Assembly (NCBI GenBank): GCA_032622095.1
Contig: CP136068.1
Coordinates: 56,564,025 to 56,628,024 of the forward strand
From: Siphonodentalium dalli
Lineage: Eukaryota > Mollusca > Scaphopoda > Gadilida > Siphonodentaliidae
Length of the DNA stretch: 64,000 nucleotides
Direction: 5' to 3'
The translations under genes were made by a program, and so were the position numbers. Numbering within the stretch: position 1 is the stretch's first letter; each line of letters begins with the position of its first letter. Below, piece by piece: positions 12,431 to 24,100 of this stretch. The notes under the pieces are model-generated. The model saw nothing but the letters and a program-made list of their open reading frames with translations, was not told the origin of the DNA and made no database searches.

Positions 12431-12689
12431 AAAACGACTGAGAAAATCTCCGGACAAATTTGTGTCCACAGACGGACGGACAGACAAGCTAATTCCAGCT
12501 ACCCCCCCCCCCCCCCCCCCCCCACAACTTTGTTGCGGGGGGTCTAAAAAAGGTCCGAAATTCATCTGGAAATGCCTAAAAATGAAAAATAACATATCAT
12601 CCTGTGGTGAGGCCCAAATTAGAATATGCCATGAATTCAAATCTGAACTTAAAATCATGAGAGGCTAGAAGAACTATATCACAAAAAAT

Positions 12690-13047
12690 CATTCACATCC
12701 ACGTGGCAACCAAATCCCAACTTATCTCGAAAAACACACAAGAACAATGCTATACCACCATTAGGGAACATTCATCATATTCACAAAGGCCCACGAAAGG
12801 GGGTCTCCAGTAATCGAAGGTAGATAAGAGAAAAATCCAAGACCATGTTTTAATTTGATGAATTTCGGAACAAATCGAATGGCTACCATGTAGAGTTCAT
12901 TCCAAGTATCCATATGAAGTTTGGTGATGATCAGATGAGGGATGTGGCCTGTAGGGAGTGCTAAATGAAATTGTTGACAGACGGATGACAGATGCCAACC
13001 CATGGCAATACCAGTAGCTCAATCTTGAGTTTGTCAAGTTGAGCTAT
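12690..13047 (+). mobile_element. Family A fragment, core plus tail
   Basis: It contains ATGAAGTTTGGTGATGATCA, GAGGGATGTGGCCTGTAGG, AAATTGTTGACAGACGGATG and a decayed tail ending GTTGAGCTATAAA. It lies directly downstream of the kinase exon 9 donor. Confidence 0.7.
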
Positions 13048-13071
13048 AAATGTAAGATAGTAAGAACATAC

Positions 13072-13210
13072 CTCTAAGAATATTTTTGGCGATACCAGCT
13101 GTAGGTCGCTTGGCAGGAATACCTTCCAGCATCACATGAAGACTGCCTTTTATTGGTGGGATCCATATTTCCTGGATAAACTGTTTCATGATTGGTGGAT
13201 TTTGAGCCAA
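13072..13210 (-). CDS. Kinase gene exon 9 (C-lobe, KRPTA motif)
   Basis: The acceptor is CTTTTTTTAG and the donor is GTATGT. The 139 bases encode LAQNPPIMKQFIQEIWIPP, then MLEGIPAKRPTAGIAKNILR. KRPTA carries the conserved C-lobe Arg that pairs with the APE Glu, here changed to Asp in exon 8. It starts in phase 0, as exon 8 requires, and leaves one G for a further exon that I could not place with confidence. A family A element tail ends about 24 bp beyond its donor. Confidence 0.9.
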
Positions 13211-16200
13211 CTAAAAAAAGAAAATTTGAGAGCACTTAGATCATATTTAGTAGGCCATTAAATTAATACTTGGGTTTTCAGGCAATTTTATATATGGAAA
13301 ATTTTATGAGGGACTGAGGCTTTTTATTTTCATTTTTTCCCAAGAATTCCAAAATATTTATATCAGGGTGTGTAGATAATTTTGTGGAATAAAACAGCCC
13401 TTTTAATTCAGATTGTTTGGCTTCGGCAATCTGCTACGGCAACCCTTTACCGTGGCCCAGTTTGCTTCAGCAAATGGCTTCGGCATTGCCGATTGCCGTA
13501 GCCAATTATGAGGGCTGAATAAAATCTATCATTTTCCAAGAATCTGTATTACAGTGCCTGGTCATTATATCTTCAGCAGAAAAAAAATGACAAATTTTAT
13601 GATGATCAGACTAAAGGTACGACCTGTAGCCCGTGCTAAAGGATTTAGTCATACAAAGAGTAAAATCCAAGATGGCTGCTGGCGGCCATGTTTTTTGGCC
13701 GAATGACCCAAAAATGACTCGTTCCCATCTACATGTCATTATTAACATTCTTGACAAATTTTATGATGATCAGACTAAAAGTAGGACCTGTAGCCCGTGC
13801 TAAAGGATTTAGTCATACAAAGAGTAAAATCCAAGATGGCTGCGGACGACCATGTTTTTGGCCGAATGACCCCAAAATTACTCGTTCCCATCTACATGTC
13901 ATTGTTAATATCCATGACAAATTTTATGATGATCAGACTAAAGGTACGACCTACAGCCCGTGCTAAAGAATTTAGTCATGCAAAGAGTAAAATCCAAGAT
14001 GGCTTCCCGCGGCCATGTTTTATGGCCGAACGACCCCAAAATGACTCGTTCCCATCTATATGTCATTGTTAACATCCGTGACAAATTTCATAATGATTCG
14101 ATCAAAGGTAGGACCTGTAGCCCGTGCCAAACAATTTAGTCATGCAAAGAGTAAATTCCAAAATAACTGCTGGCGGCCATGTTTTTTGGCAGAACGACCC
14201 CAAAATGACTTGTTCCCATCTACATGTCAATATTAACATCCACGACAAATTTCATGATGATCAGACGAACGGTAGGACCTGTAGCCCGTGCTAATGGATT
14301 GAATTTTGAAATCAAAGATGGCCACTGGCAGCCATGTTTTTTTGCCGTATGACCCCAAAATGACTCGTTCCCATCTACATGTCAATGTCAAGAGCTATGA
14401 CAAATTTTATAATGATCCGATTAAAGGTACGACCTGTAGCCCGTGCTAAAGGAAATTGTTGACGCATCACGCACACACACACGCACACACGGACGACGGA
14501 TACCAAGCCATGGCAATAGCTCAAACTTTACAAAGTAAAGTTGAGCTAAATAGGAAAGTCAAAAAGTTTCAGTAAATGGATTGTATTGTGTAAATGAAAT
14601 TAATTTTATTTCAGATATTTCTCCACTAAATGTAGGCTGCAGGGTGTACCAATGGATTCAAATGTGAAATCCAAGATGGCTCCAGAAACCCAGGTTGTTT
14701 AACAAATTTCAGAATAATTGGACAGCTTCCATCAAAGAGGTCACACCAAAGAACCATATGATGTTTGGATAATGGATGAGGGATGTAGGGAGTCCAAAGG
14801 ATTTAGTCATGAAAAGAGTAAAATCCAAGGTGGCCACTGGCGACTATCTTTTTTAACGAAATTGGGAAAATATCATTGACTCGCATCTAGAGGCCACCCT
14901 GAAGATCCTTGTCAAGTTTGGTGATGATCGGATGAGGGATGTGGCCATTAGGTTGAGCCAAAGGATTTAGTCATGCAAAGAGTATAAAAGGTCAGCTGAC
15001 CACAGTGTCCCCCGAAAAGGTGGCAAGTCGATGCCGCTTTGTTGAAGAAATTATAAAAAATGTTGAAATATTCTAAGACGAAAAAGGTTAATAATACCGT
15101 AAAAAAAATAATACATGTTGCACATCTTCAATATGTGGTTAACAATACTCTGAAGTTTCAAATATCTACGATCAAAACTGTAGGAGGAGTTGATTACACC
15201 AGGAAGGTACCCTCATACAGAAGATTATAAAAAATGTCGAAATTTTCCAAGTCGCAAAGGGTTAATAACTCTGTCAAAAAATATTTTTTCCGTCATCTAT
15301 ATACATGTTGCACATCTTCAATATATGGGCAACAATATTCTGAAGTGTCAAATCTCTACGATGAAAACTGTAGGACGAGTTGATTACACCATGAAGGTAC
15401 CCTCATACAGAAAATTAAAAAAAATGATGAAATATTCTAAGTCGAAAAGGGTTAATAACTCTGTCAAAAAATATTTTTTCCGTCATCTATATACATGTTG
15501 CACATCTTCAATATATGGGCAACAATATTCTGAAGTTTCAAATCTCTGGGATGAAATCTGTAGGAGGAGATGATTACACCATGAAGGTACTCAAAAGTGT
15601 GATGGACGAACGGACGGACGAACAGGGCCCATTTCTATAGTCCCCCAAAAATAAATTTTTCGGGGAACAAAAAATATAAGATGGCTGCCGGTGGCCATGT
15701 TTTTAATCGAAAAATTTTCAAATTTGATAGCTCTCATCTGGAGGTGATCGTAATCTTGCCTGTAAATTAACACAACATTTCTTAGATATTATATGTGGGC
15801 TGCAGGGTGTGCAGATGGATTCACATTTGAAATCCAAGATGGCTGCTGGCAGCCAGGTTTTTAATGAATTTCAGAAATAATCGATGGCTCCCATCTAGAG
15901 GTTACCACAAAGATCCATATGAAGTTTGGTGGCGATTAGATGAGGGATGTGGTCTGTAGGGTGTGCAAAAAATATTTTGTGTAATGCGAAGAGTAAAATT
16001 CAAGATGGCTGCCAGCGGTTATTCATCCAAAATTGTTAAAATTTGATAGCTCCCATCTGGAGGAGATTCCAAACATGCCTGTAAATTTTCAAAACATTTC
16101 AACAAATGCGGGTTACAGGGAGTGACGATTAATTCAAATTTGAAATCCAAAATGGCTGCTGGAGGCCATGTTTTTCTAAGAATTTCGGAAAAATCGACGG

Positions 16201-19200
16201 CTCCCATCTGGGGGGTCACCCCGAAGATCCATATGAAGGTTGGTGATGATCGGATGAGGGATGCGGCCTGTAGGGTGAGCCAAGTGAAATTGTTAATGCA
16301 CAGATGAGTTATCCCTCTGTTAACTATTCTTCTAATTATAAGGGGATCAGTTGAACAGAACACAGGGAGCAATCAGACTCAAGATTCATTATCAATTTGA
16401 GCATTCTCAGCATTAGACATAAAGTTGAGAAAATAACTGAAATTATTAGCGAAGTCCTACGACATTATCTGTTTCACTGAAACACATATTGACTCAATAG
16501 AATCAGATTAAATGTGTATCAGGACCCAATTAGAAATGACGGATCTAATTATGGCGGGGTATCGCAGTGTATATTTCTGATCATCAAACATCCGTAGTGT
16601 GGTTTGCATTGAAGTCCAAGATCTCCTGTTACCTTCTGTGTGTCGTATTGTTCTGAGCAATTTCGTGAAAATGTATACTGGTAACTTCTCGACACCGCTT
16701 TTGAAACAAATCTACCTATAATTCTTATAGGTGACTGCAATTCAAATGCTTTAGACACTTCATCAGAAATACATGAATTAACTTCTGCCTACCAATTAAA
16801 CAACATTATCAAAACCAGGGTTACCTTGACAACCAGTACTCTATTAGACCCTGTTATAATTATTGACAATATTACCTGCTACTTAGACCCTAGATTTAGA
16901 ACTGTTCGATCACTGTGCAGCTGTTGCCCTCATCAATATGAAACAGGCGAAACTAGAACAGTCCGCAATTGCAACAAGAGCGACTTTCACAAAGCACAAG
17001 AACTTATTTCTGAATCAAATTGCCTAAAAGAATTGGAAAACACTACTGATGTAGACAATGCGACTGAAATGTTTACATGTAAATTTCAAGATATAATGGA
17101 TTGAACATTTCCGACAACACATGTCCTGCTCCGTCCAAGAGACTTATTATTAAGCACTGGTTTACAACTGTTATCATACAAACTGATGATATACTTACAT
17201 ACATAAGGAGGTTATCATACAAAATGATGATATACTCACATACATAAGGAGGTTATCATACAAAATGATGATATACTTACAGATATAAGGAGGTTTCCCT
17301 GCATATGGTTCACTTCTTTTTTAGTAAAACCGCTATATCCTCTTCCATCAGATGCTACATATTCCAGAATGTTCTGTTTTGTCTTCAAGTAGAATACAAT
17401 TAGTCCAAGAATGTAGACATGATAGCGCCCATCTAATGTTGTCACACCATACTTCTCACTAATTTTATTGCCATGTATGTATCCTTTTTGGGACAGAAAA
17501 AGAGCTGCAGCATCTGGAGACATGTATTCAGGTGTCCATCCAACATCGAACCTTATATCTCGAGTTAGCATCTGACAGGATCCGAGGTCAACCATCGTTA
17601 ATTTTATAGTGTGGCCCATATCCATAATGCAGAAGTTATCGGCTAAAACAATACAATTTATATTTCAGCATCTGCCATCCACAATGCAAATATCAAGATT
17701 ATATATTAACATAACCTAAACATTTTTGTTTTATAGGTAAAAATTATTGTAAGTTGGTGAACAGATGACACTAGTGCTGGGTTATTTCAATGATATTATA
17801 TTGAATCTAGTCGGTATTGAAATATAAACCGTATTGAAACCATCCGATCCACTGTCAATTCCAGTCCAGTCCAAACTGGTCAGGTACTCATGCCTGGACC
17901 GGTGCAAAGCGGTCCGGTTCACTTATATGTTAATGTTCTGCCGTCTGTCTTGGTCATTGCTGAGCAATGAATATAATGATAAAGAATGAACGCCAAAAAG
18001 TATAAGTAAAGGTCTTGTATTGTGTAGATTAAATTATTTTTATTTCAAACATATTACCAATAAATGTAGGGTGTGCCGAAGGATTTAGTCATGCAAAGAG
18101 TAAAATCCAAGATGGTTGTTGGTAGCTATATTTTTCTACGGATTTCGGAAAGAATTGATGGCTCCCATTTAGAAATCACCATTAAGATCCATACTCTCAG
18201 GTGCCAAATAAAAGTGCTGGCCAAATAAAAGTGCTGGGTGACATTTTTACCAAAAAAAAGAATAATAGTGCTGGTGCACAATAAATGTGCTGGGTTACGG
18301 ATTTTACTTTTCATGGTAGTAAGCTTAAAACTCAAGCCATGAACGCTTATGTGTACATTTATATAGTACATGGAATCATACCTGTGCGGAGGAAGTGACA
18401 TTTATACATTCATACATTATGTATGACCATGCGTGCAATTACATATTACTCATATGATATATAGTTGGCATAGATTGTTTTACATGTTGATTGTTGTATT
18501 CTACAGTACACACTGCACATGACTCTTTTTTCTCTTCTTGTAGGTTGGGGGGTCTTCGGGTATATATGGTTCATTATTCCGATGGTTAATTATTCTGAGG
18601 GTTCATTATCCGCTATACAGGCAGTGGAGAGTTTAGCCATACCTCCATGATATCATGATATACAACCCCCCCCCCCCCCCCCCCCCCAGTCACTACGTCC
18701 AACGTCACCTTCAAGTAAAATATAACCCGGACGGAAATGATTGACCAAGGTTTCGCCGTATTTTCGTATATATAAATACGTTGTCTATTTTCGTATTAAA
18801 ACACCGGATAAATAAATCATGAATCGAGAGTTGAGTAACAAGTTATAAATTATGTACCATACGCCTAACTGTAAAAGATATCCGCATAAATAACAGTAGG
18901 CTTGCAAACTGAATAGAACGCAGTCGAATATTGGGCCAGCCTTTCTATCGTTTCGGGTCCAATGAGCGCTTTATCACAAACCGAAAGTAGACGAAGTAAA
19001 AGATTGGGCAAACCGTGACTCTCAAAATAGGTTTTATATCGAAGCGATGTCGCATCTCAGGCTCTCAGCCAACCAAAAACAGTTTTATTTAGTGGTTTGT
19101 GATTTCTAGTATTGACATTAGCACACTCGTGATTCGTTCCATTGTTATAATTGTTTGTTTATCACCCAAAAAAAGAATAAATGTCACATTATATGATGGA

Positions 19201-21120
19201 TTTACCCCCAAAAGTATAATAAACGTGATGGGTCACAATAAGCGTGATAGTGTGTATTTTTGCTCCAAATTAATAAACGTGCTGGCACATTTATTTGGCA
19301 CCTGAGAGTATATAGTTTGGTGACAATCAGATGAGGGATGTGGTCTGTACGGTGTGCCAAAGGATTTAGTCATGCAAAGAATAAAATCCAAGATGGCTGC
19401 CGGCGGCCATGTTTTTCATTAATGATTGTTCAAATTCAATGGCTCCCATCTAGAGGTGATCCTAAACATGCCTGCAAATTTTCAAAATAATTCTCCAATA
19501 AATACAGGCTGCAGGCTGTACAGATGGATTCAAATTTGAAATCAAAGATGGCTGTTTTTTTGAGGAATGCCTAAAAAAAATTATGGCTCCCATCAAGAGG
19601 TCACCCCAAAGATCCATATGAAGTTTGGTGATGATTGGATGAGAGATGTGACATGTAGGGTGTGCCAAAGCAATTAGTCATACAAAAAGTAAAATCCAAG
19701 ATGGCTGCAGGCGGCCATGTTTTCTAACAAATTTCGGAAATAATCGATGGCTCCCATTTAGAAATCACCCCGAAGATCAATATGACGTTTGGTGCCGATT
19801 AGATGAGGGATGTGGTCTGTAGGGTGTGCCAAAGGAATTAGTCATGCAAAGAGTAAAATTCAAGATGGCAGCCATGTTTTTCATCGAAAATTGCTAAAAT
19901 TTGATAGATCCCATCTAGAGATGATCGTAAACATGCCTGTAAATATTCAAAACATTTCTCCAATAAATGTGGGCTGCAGGGTATGCCGATGGATTCAAAT
20001 ATGAAATCCAAAATGGCTGCTGACGGTAATGTTTTTTTAACTGAATGTTGTAAATTATCAATGGCTCCCATCTCGAGTCACCCCCAAGATCAATATGAAG
20101 TTTGGTGATGATCGGATGAGGGATGCAGCCTGTAGGGGAGTCAAAGGAAATTGTTGATGGATGGACGCAAGCACGGACGGATGAAGGACACCACCAAATG
20201 GCAATACCTCAAACTTTACAAAGTAAAGTTTAGCTAAAAAGCAGGCCAGCAAGAGATGATGAAATGGTTGTCTTGGTTCCCTTATGTAGACGGCTCGACG
20301 TAAACATGAGATATGGTGCACGGCTCTCTGACCAATCAATGATGCAGTCGGTTTCTTACTGAGGGTGAACATAGTTTAGTGCATCGCAATCGGTGCATAT
20401 ACAATGTTTGACGATTGTGTGTAACATTGTCTGCCTCTGGTGGCAAGGACACACTGTAATAGGCCATGCAGAAATGCAAATATAGATACACTATTATATG
20501 TATTACATAAAGACGAGAACACACAGCTAGGGTCAGTGTGGGTTTATAAATAATCTAACAATGCAGTCAGATCATATTGACTCGACTCTATTTTTCAAGT
20601 ACATTGTTTGGAGGATTGGTTGACAGCCATGTTACACTGTTTATGAACGCATACTCTCGCTGCATGTTTGTCACACTGGCAGAGTAACTAGTAGGGTTGG
20701 TGTGCGATAGTAGTTATAAAAAACATAATTTAGAATGAAACATCATATTTTTATATGTTTGAGAATGTTTGCATTTGCAAACAAAGTTAACTAATTCAAC
20801 TAAATGGCACAAGCAATATATCCGATGATATATGACAACAGTACTCAACTTTATCCTGATGCTTTGGGAGAATCAAGTGTCACTCATGCATAAATCTTCG
20901 CCGGGTAATAACAGTTTAATATTTTCTGAAAAGGCTCATGTGACACCCCAGTATCTGTTTTGACCGACTTCCAGCATTGCAACAATGTCACGAGTAATGA
21001 GTAGTCTGATGTCGGCAACATCAAAGAACGCGGCCGCAAGTCGGCGACCTCAAAGCATGCAGCCGCCCATATTGCCGCATTAGCAGAATCTTTGACACAG
21101 GTATCATGGGGATAGTGACA

Positions 21121-21184
<64 letters not shown>

Positions 21185-24100
21185 GCATCAAATATTTGAC
21201 TGTTAACACTTGAACCAATTAATACATCGTTGCCACTGTAATTGTATGTTGGGACAAATGTACAATAAATTTGCGACAGTTAGCTCAATGCAAAATTGAG
21301 GACAGGACTGGAAAGTACCAGACCGGAAGTGTAAACCGGTCCAGTGGCACCTGGTCTGGACCATACTGCGATCCACCCCTGGACTGCTGACCAGACCAGT
21401 CCAGGGCAGTCCAGTCCGCATTACTAGAAATCATGCACAATATAAAAATTCACTATTGAAATTGCGGTTTTTATCATTTAGTATGATGGTTGTACAGCAT
21501 TTTGGCAGATCACTGCAATTGTTAAATATAATCAGTCTTTCCCCACCTCGTCATTTGTTTATAAAAAACTTTGGGGTCATAAAATTCATCACTCTTGCAG
21601 ACAGCCCAGATTTAATCAACCCAGCCCAGAGAAATTCAGTGATCAGTGAAATTTAGTTTGAGATATTGTCCCATAAATTATGATGTGTGCCCTGGTGTGC
21701 CTCTGATTGGCCATAATACAGATAGCTGCAAGTTAATGAGATATTTCTGCTCGATAAAATAAGTCGTTTTCAATGAAACCATACTGGCAGAGTAGATTTT
21801 ATCAAAGAAAAGATTTATCTATTATTTTTAATTGAAATAGGTAAATATACTAATGAGAAGCCATGATATTTTTGAATCCTTGCTAATCAGTAGAACTAAC
21901 CAGCTTTTTATTATTAATATATATAAGATTTATGAAGCAAAGACTCAGTATGAGCATTTAAGATAGTCATAATAAACAAGATTTCACGTTGAAAAGCAAT
22001 ATATATCGAGAGAAATCAATGGAACATATATTTATTTCCATCAGACAGTGAAGTACAGCTATGCTCTCATTAAGCGACCTGTTTAACGAGGTTATGGGCC
22101 GGTACTTACCGCGGTGATACAACAAAAATACCGCGGTTATCATTTTGTACCGCGGCGGAGGGCGGTTGACCCGTGGTACTGGTACGGTATTTTTATCGTT
22201 GGTTACCACATGTAACCGCATTATTGGTGTTCGTTACTGCCGTACACTGCGTTATTTTTTTCGTGACCGCGTTCAATTTACCTCTAACGGCCCTCCACCG
22301 CGGAGAGAGAACACGTCTGAAACAAGGCCTCACACAGTGGGTAAATGATTATGAATAACTTTTGTATTGAATGAATACCCAGTCCTTTGAATTTGGAAAA
22401 CGTAGGTGCGCGATATATCGCTCGGAGCTTTTGGGATTTGCGCGCGCCTTTTTTGAGGGAGCACAATTCAAATTAACATCGATGAAATGATTACTGAATA
22501 AAGACAAACACAAGTATAATGATACACACGTATAATTCCAAGTGTGGCAACAGAAACAGAAATAAAAACATGTTTATATTATACAATAGTCCACATGATA
22601 ATAACATCAACAATCCCGGTGAATCTGATCACGGTAATTAGTCGACTTCCGCCTCTGAGAGCGCATGCTCATCAGACTCGATTAAAGCTTCAAACTCGGA
22701 AGTGGAATCCGAATCGTTACCGGAATCAGATTGCCAGGGAGCAAACTACTTTTAAAATTTTGATTAGTATATAGCTAGTCAATTATTGTAATTGAATAGC
22801 ATCCATTCCGAATTGAATAGCTATTTTTATGGGCCTAATATCTCGGTGAATTAAAAGTAATAATGTCACACCTGTGAATTACATCCCAGTGAACACACGC
22901 GACAGCTTGTCGGGGACTAATTTGTGACATATTATCTTTAGAATTAGCGCTTTTAAGATTGCACACTTTTGCCCTTTTAGGCAGTGTCACCATCACTATC
23001 CGACATGAATGATGATACAGTATAAACCCTAATCTAATATTCAAATTAATCGGCGAATACCGCATGCCGAAACATCAAACGAGGCCGCCAATGAATTGAC
23101 ACGCTTTTTGCAGGAACTCGCACGTGCAGCAGTTGTGATGAGGTGTCACCCCAATCATTGAGTGCGAAAGACGCCGCTTTGATCTTTGTTACCAGGTTCG
23201 TAATCAACGTCATCCCTGCTGAGAAAGATACATGGTGAATAGTCTTGTCGGCGTTTAACCATTGGTGTGTTGTTTGTTAAAATCTCGTTCACTGGTTGCA
23301 ATTTCCGAGGCGCGCATTTGAAATTTTCGGCGTACGCATTTAATAACTCGCTGGTTTTTAGATCCGCGTGCGCCAAGGCGCGCAAGCGCAATTGCGCGCC
23401 TCAAAATCGAAGGACTGAATACCTGTAAGCTGCACATAAGTATGTATACGTAATGAATATACATGAATAATAATGCAATCGCAGTACATATGGGCAAAGT
23501 ACATGAACATGTCGGATTTACATGTAACATATTACAAATTTACACGTAGGCCTACATCACGTTTAATCTCATGTCATGTATATATATGAAATATTTTACC
23601 AGAAAATCATGATTATTATAATAATTTTTAACCACGTCAGCGGTTTTTGAACTCAGCTATAGTTGCTTACGGCGATTACGTGTATCGTGGAGTAATAGTT
23701 TAGTTGTTAGCATCTATCTTACTATATCGTCAAATGATTTACACACCAGATTCCTATATCGGTTTCCACTCATGCGGAATTTTTTGTTTTGTTTGTGTTT
23801 CCGAAATCTAAATTTAAATTTTTTTTTATAAAATGGGAGAAGTAAATCCGCCATTTATCTAAATTACTCGAAACCTGCGGGTATGGTGCATTAGTAATAG
23901 TCTGATTTTAGTCTTAGAGACCATGGCGGCGTTCATTGCAGAAATATTCATATTCGTTCAAATCGCCATCAACGGAATGAATATTTAAAAATCTATAGTT
24001 TTGTTCATATACCAAACACTATCGGCGCGTAAATAGTATATTGTCGTCAAGACTTACGATTGTACGCATGCGTGAAATAGTAAAGCAATTGACAAACATT

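Larger units (their letters stand above)
8405..12547 (+). mobile_element. Family B hairpin-tailed repeat element, split by a family A insertion
   Basis: Two cores with ATGTAGGAATAAAA, GGGGATAACTCCACC and GACAGACGTCATAATC lie at 8405-8768. Its ACGACTGAGAAAA, ACGGACGG microsatellite and poly-C/GTTGCGGGGGG hairpin tail resume at 12431-12547. The uninterrupted relative at 29156-29763 shows that these halves belong together. Confidence 0.75.

Noticed and set aside
8880-14072. Many 60-90-codon frames with QRVKSKMAAGGH or TRSHLHVNV peptides
   Set aside because: They come from family A cores, recur on both strands and break at different points. No selection for protein is implied.
17860-21425. GGTCCGG/GGTCTGGACC patches as inverted ends of one 3.5-kb transposon
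   Set aside because: Similarity is only short palindromic strings. The two patches cannot be aligned as terminal repeats and no target duplication is seen.
22835-23391. Minus-strand frames of 76-91 codons in the 1,037-bp element as host genes
   Set aside because: They are inside a mobile element, are repeated at 39519-40555, and lack start, splice or poly(A) context.
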